The translations under genes and the position numbers were made by a program. The notes under the pieces were generated by a model. That model saw nothing but the letters and a program-made list of their open reading frames with translations, was not told the DNA's origin and ran no database searches. Of a stretch of 9,797 nt of DNA, positions 5,970 through 9,797 are shown one piece after another. Source of the stretch: Candidatus Bathyarchaeota archaeon (GTDB taxonomy: Archaea > Thermoproteota > Bathyarchaeia > 40CM-2-53-6 > RBG-13-38-9); assembly GCA_030671315.1 (NCBI GenBank), contig DAOUZW010000029.1:1-9797 (forward strand), given 5' to 3'. How positions within the stretch are numbered: the stretch's first letter is position 1; every line of letters starts with the position of its first letter.

Positions 5970-6761
5970 TTGAGCAAGATGAAAAAACCTATTGTTGTTT
6001 TGGAAAATGTACATCTAGAGCGTGAAGAAGACAAGATCCTCAGAAATATAAATTGGACAGTCTTCCCTGGAGAACATTGGGCTATTATTGGTCAAAATGC
6101 AGCTGGAAAGACTCTTCTACTCAAAATCATCGCAACTTATCTCTGGCCGACAAGAGGAAGTGTTGAGGTTCTTGGAGAAGAATTTGGATCGATAGAGTTG
6201 CATAAACTTCGTCAAAAGATAAGTTGGATAAGCTCGGCTCTCGAACAAGAGCTTCCACAGAATCAATCAGTGATAGAGGTAGTCCTTTCCGGATATTTTT
6301 CAACTCTTCGTTTATTCGATAAGCCCACAAAACAGATCGTTCAACGTGCAAGAAAACTTCTACAGCTTATGGGTTTGAATTCGCATGAACAGCAAATATT
6401 TGAAACTTTATCGGTTGGGGAGAAAAAAAAGAGTCTAATTGTTCGTGCAATGATTAGAAAACCAAGACTACTGATTTTAGATGAGGTATGTGCTGGTCTT
6501 GATCCTATAGCCAGAAGAAAATTCATCAATTCACTTAGACGATTGGTTCACAAAGAATCGAATATTACAATCCTTTATGTAACCCATCATCTGGAAGAAA
6601 TCTTTCCCGAAATAACTCATGTACTTGGTCTGAAGAATGGGAAAGTTGCTTTCTCAGGGAAAAAGCAAGATCAATTAAGTCAGAAAAATATGAATTCCTT
6701 ATTTGGAAAAAAAGCTAAGCTAAGAAAGAAAAATCAAACGTATTATCTTGATATTTTCTAA
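5970..6761 (+). CDS. ABC transporter-type ATPase, YlmA/ModF-like (COG1119)
   Basis: This 263-aa single nucleotide-binding domain has Walker A G-Q-N-A-A-G-K-T (41-48), signature L-S-V-G-E (147-151, in place of LSGGQ), Walker B L-L-I-L-D-E (167-172), D-loop A-G-L-D (175-178) and H-loop T-H-H (205-207). The pattern G-E-H-W-A-I-I-G before Walker A and L-W-P-T-x-G-S-V-E-V-L-G after it is typical of B. subtilis YlmA and the ModF/PhrA group. That group has no well-established transported substrate, and its members often lack a partner permease. No membrane protein gene is adjacent, so a non-transport role is possible. The last 30 residues are Lys-rich. The start is taken as TTG 5970, 12 nt after AGGAG (5953-5957). 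ATG 5979 is the alternative but is 21 nt from it. It is divergent from the mutase operon. Confidence 0.85.
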   Translation: MSKMKKPIVVLENVHLEREEDKILRNINWTVFPGEHWAIIGQNAAGKTLLLKIIATYLWPTRGSVEVLGEEFGSIELHKLRQKISWISSALEQELPQNQSVIEVVLSGYFSTLRLFDKPTKQIVQRARKLLQLMGLNSHEQQIFETLSVGEKKKSLIVRAMIRKPRLLILDEVCAGLDPIARRKFINSLRRLVHKESNITILYVTHHLEEIFPEITHVLGLKNGKVAFSGKKQDQLSQKNMNSLFGKKAKLRKKNQTYYLDIF

Positions 6762-6764
6762 AGA

Positions 6765-6799
6765 TATGGCTAATACATGGTGAATGTAGGCTAGCCAGA
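6765..6799. terminator. Stem-loop between convergent ABC ATPase and DUF2148 genes
   Basis: TGGCTA (6767-6772) pairs with TAGCCA (6792-6797). Inside it TACAT (6774-6778) pairs with ATGTA (6784-6788) around a 5-nt loop, with a small asymmetric internal bulge. It fills the 46-nt gap between the two stops. Unlike the other two junctions it lacks a strong T-run, so the terminator role is less certain. Confidence 0.45.
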
Positions 6800-6807
6800 A
6801 ATTTAAT

Positions 6808-7386
6808 TCATCTATCAAAGTAAATTGATTTACCTTTCGCTGAGATCGGTATTCCCATTACTATACTAGATTTCTTAGTTAGACCTAATCGTAAAGCAGC
6901 TGTACCAATTCTATACATGATTCTATTATCCACATTATGATCCATAGCAGTTTTTACTGCTGATCCCAATGCTATACCCATATCCAGTATCTTGAAGATG
7001 CAATTAGGTCCAGTAAAATCGACACCTTTAGATCTTGAGAATTCATTGAATTCTGTACAGGTTTTAAATCCACATCCACCACAATCTAGTCCGAAGTTTT
7101 TTGTTCCTTCAACGCCAATTAATATGATGACCTCTGAATCTCTAACATTTTTTCCATCTCGTAAAAATCCTTTTGAGTTTCTTTCTTCCCCTATTTTATC
7201 CATCTCGGCAGCTATCTTGTCTTTGTCTTCGCCATAGATCAGAAGTGTCTCTACATCATCTTTACCACCAGATTTTGGAGCTGTTCTAGCGGATATCATC
7301 ATTAATTTAGCTACATTGAGCAATCCTTCGTTTTCAGATAGATTACTTTTGATAATGGGCACACTAACCACCTTCAGAAATGACAT
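6808..7386 (-). CDS. DUF2148 ferredoxin-domain protein (COG4739-like)
   Basis: This 192-aa protein matches the archaeal/anaerobe DUF2148 family. An N-terminal alpha/beta region carries A-R-T-A-P-K-S-G-G (33-41) and E46-T-L. The centre holds D101-C102-G-G-C105-G-x3-T-C110, and C129 follows in a G-P-N-C-I segment. That Cys-x2-Cys-x4-Cys plus distal Cys spacing suits a [4Fe-4S] cluster. The C-terminal part (D135-M-G-I-A-L-G-S-A through M-G-I-P-I-S-A-K-G to the final Y-F-D-R) resembles the end of nitroreductase-like proteins, so a redox role is likely, though no reaction is established for the family. The ATG at 7386 has no Shine-Dalgarno. A TTAAAT box about 25 nt upstream suggests a leaderless transcript. 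It is divergent from the ATP-cone/nuclease gene and convergent with the ABC ATPase. Confidence 0.85.
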   Translation of the reverse strand: MSFLKVVSVPIIKSNLSENEGLLNVAKLMMISARTAPKSGGKDDVETLLIYGEDKDKIAAEMDKIGEERNSKGFLRDGKNVRDSEVIILIGVEGTKNFGLDCGGCGFKTCTEFNEFSRSKGVDFTGPNCIFKILDMGIALGSAVKTAMDHNVDNRIMYRIGTAALRLGLTKKSSIVMGIPISAKGKSIYFDR

Positions 7387-7405
7387 AAAGAGAGGCTATT
7401 AAACC

Positions 7406-7414
7406 AATTTAAGC
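7406..7414 (-). promoter_or_regulatory. TATA box for a leaderless DUF2148 transcript
   Basis: GCTTAAATT on the minus strand is centred about 24 nt upstream of the ATG at 7386. That is the archaeal TATA-to-start-site distance, so transcription would begin at or next to the start codon. The lack of any GGAGG-like motif before the ATG agrees. Confidence 0.4.
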
Positions 7415-7541
7415 AATGCTATATCCAAGAATCAATAAGTTAATGCTTCACAATGATTAATCGATCATGATAATTAGATATCTACTAGTATTACATTAAT
7501 AATCAAACCTTATCTCATCAATTGTTAGCGTGAACACAACT

Positions 7542-8381
<840 letters not shown>

Positions 8382-8424
8382 AATAGAGAGATATTACTTC
8401 ATTAATTAGTAGTAATTATTCGAA

Positions 8425-8443
8425 TTATTATAGCGCGCGCTAT
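8425..8443 (+). promoter_or_regulatory. uvrC promoter candidate with perfect 14-nt palindrome
   Basis: TTATTATAG (8425-8433) is TATA-like and runs straight into ATAGCGCGCGCTAT (8430-8443), a perfect palindrome and the most GC-rich spot in an otherwise AT-rich gap (8382-8516). Transcription would start near 8455, giving a leader of about 60 nt. A dimeric repressor bound here would block TATA recognition. A weak 6-bp inverted repeat (8393-8398 with 8411-8416) lies upstream. Confidence 0.45.
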
Positions 8444-8516
8444 CACAATAGTAGATGAGAATATTAAGAAAATATTCAACAATTCAGAACATTCTGCCAA
8501 GTTGGTATTCATAAAA

Positions 8517-9797
<1,281 letters not shown>

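Overview
This window looks archaeal. It is AT-rich (roughly one third G+C by eye). Several genes have TATA-like boxes instead of -10/-35 promoters, and T-runs follow several genes. The gene set also points to Archaea: a split B12-dependent acyl-CoA mutase, MeaB, dodecin, a DUF2148 ferredoxin-like protein, a solo B3/B4 domain and an ATP-cone/endonuclease fusion. A bacterial-type UvrC is common in mesophilic archaea. Bathyarchaeia-like or other TACK/Asgard lineages would fit, but the lineage cannot be fixed from this window. No tRNA, rRNA, CRISPR array, transposase or IS end was seen.

Layout. 1-392 is mostly non-coding, with one possible 50-residue Cys-containing ORF. 393-2051 (+) is a likely two-gene unit: an HPr-kinase/PEPCK-like P-loop protein and a solo B3/B4 tRNA-editing-type domain. 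2112-2303 (-) is a desulforedoxin-like mini-protein with a lysine tail. 2457-2660 (+) is dodecin. 2843-3628 (+) is MeaB, convergent with a (-) operon at 3690-5859 encoding the B12-binding and catalytic subunits of an acyl-CoA mutase. 5970-6761 (+) is a YlmA-like ABC ATPase without a permease. 6808-7386 (-) is a DUF2148 Fe-S protein. 7542-8381 (+) is an ATP-cone/nuclease/HhH protein. 8517 to the window edge (+) is uvrC, cut off at the right end.

How the genes work together. The clearest functional block is 2843-5859: a two-subunit adenosylcobalamin mutase plus its G-protein chaperone. The mutase would normally be labelled methylmalonyl-CoA mutase. However, aligned from memory to the Propionibacterium enzyme, its two substrate-carboxylate determinants (Tyr89 and Arg207) are Leu117 and Gly235, and no epimerase is nearby. 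It is therefore more likely to isomerise a different, probably non-carboxylated, acyl-CoA. The MeaB is short and lacks the usual C-terminal dimerisation arm. The neighbouring dodecin lacks the flavin-stacking Trp. The rest is a mix of nucleic-acid repair, RNA quality-control and redox genes.

Regulatory structure. All three convergent gene junctions carry an inverted repeat able to form a stem-loop. Two of these overlap the stop codon of the minus-strand gene. Three plus-strand promoters share a TATAGCG motif, and two of them continue into a GC-rich palindrome.
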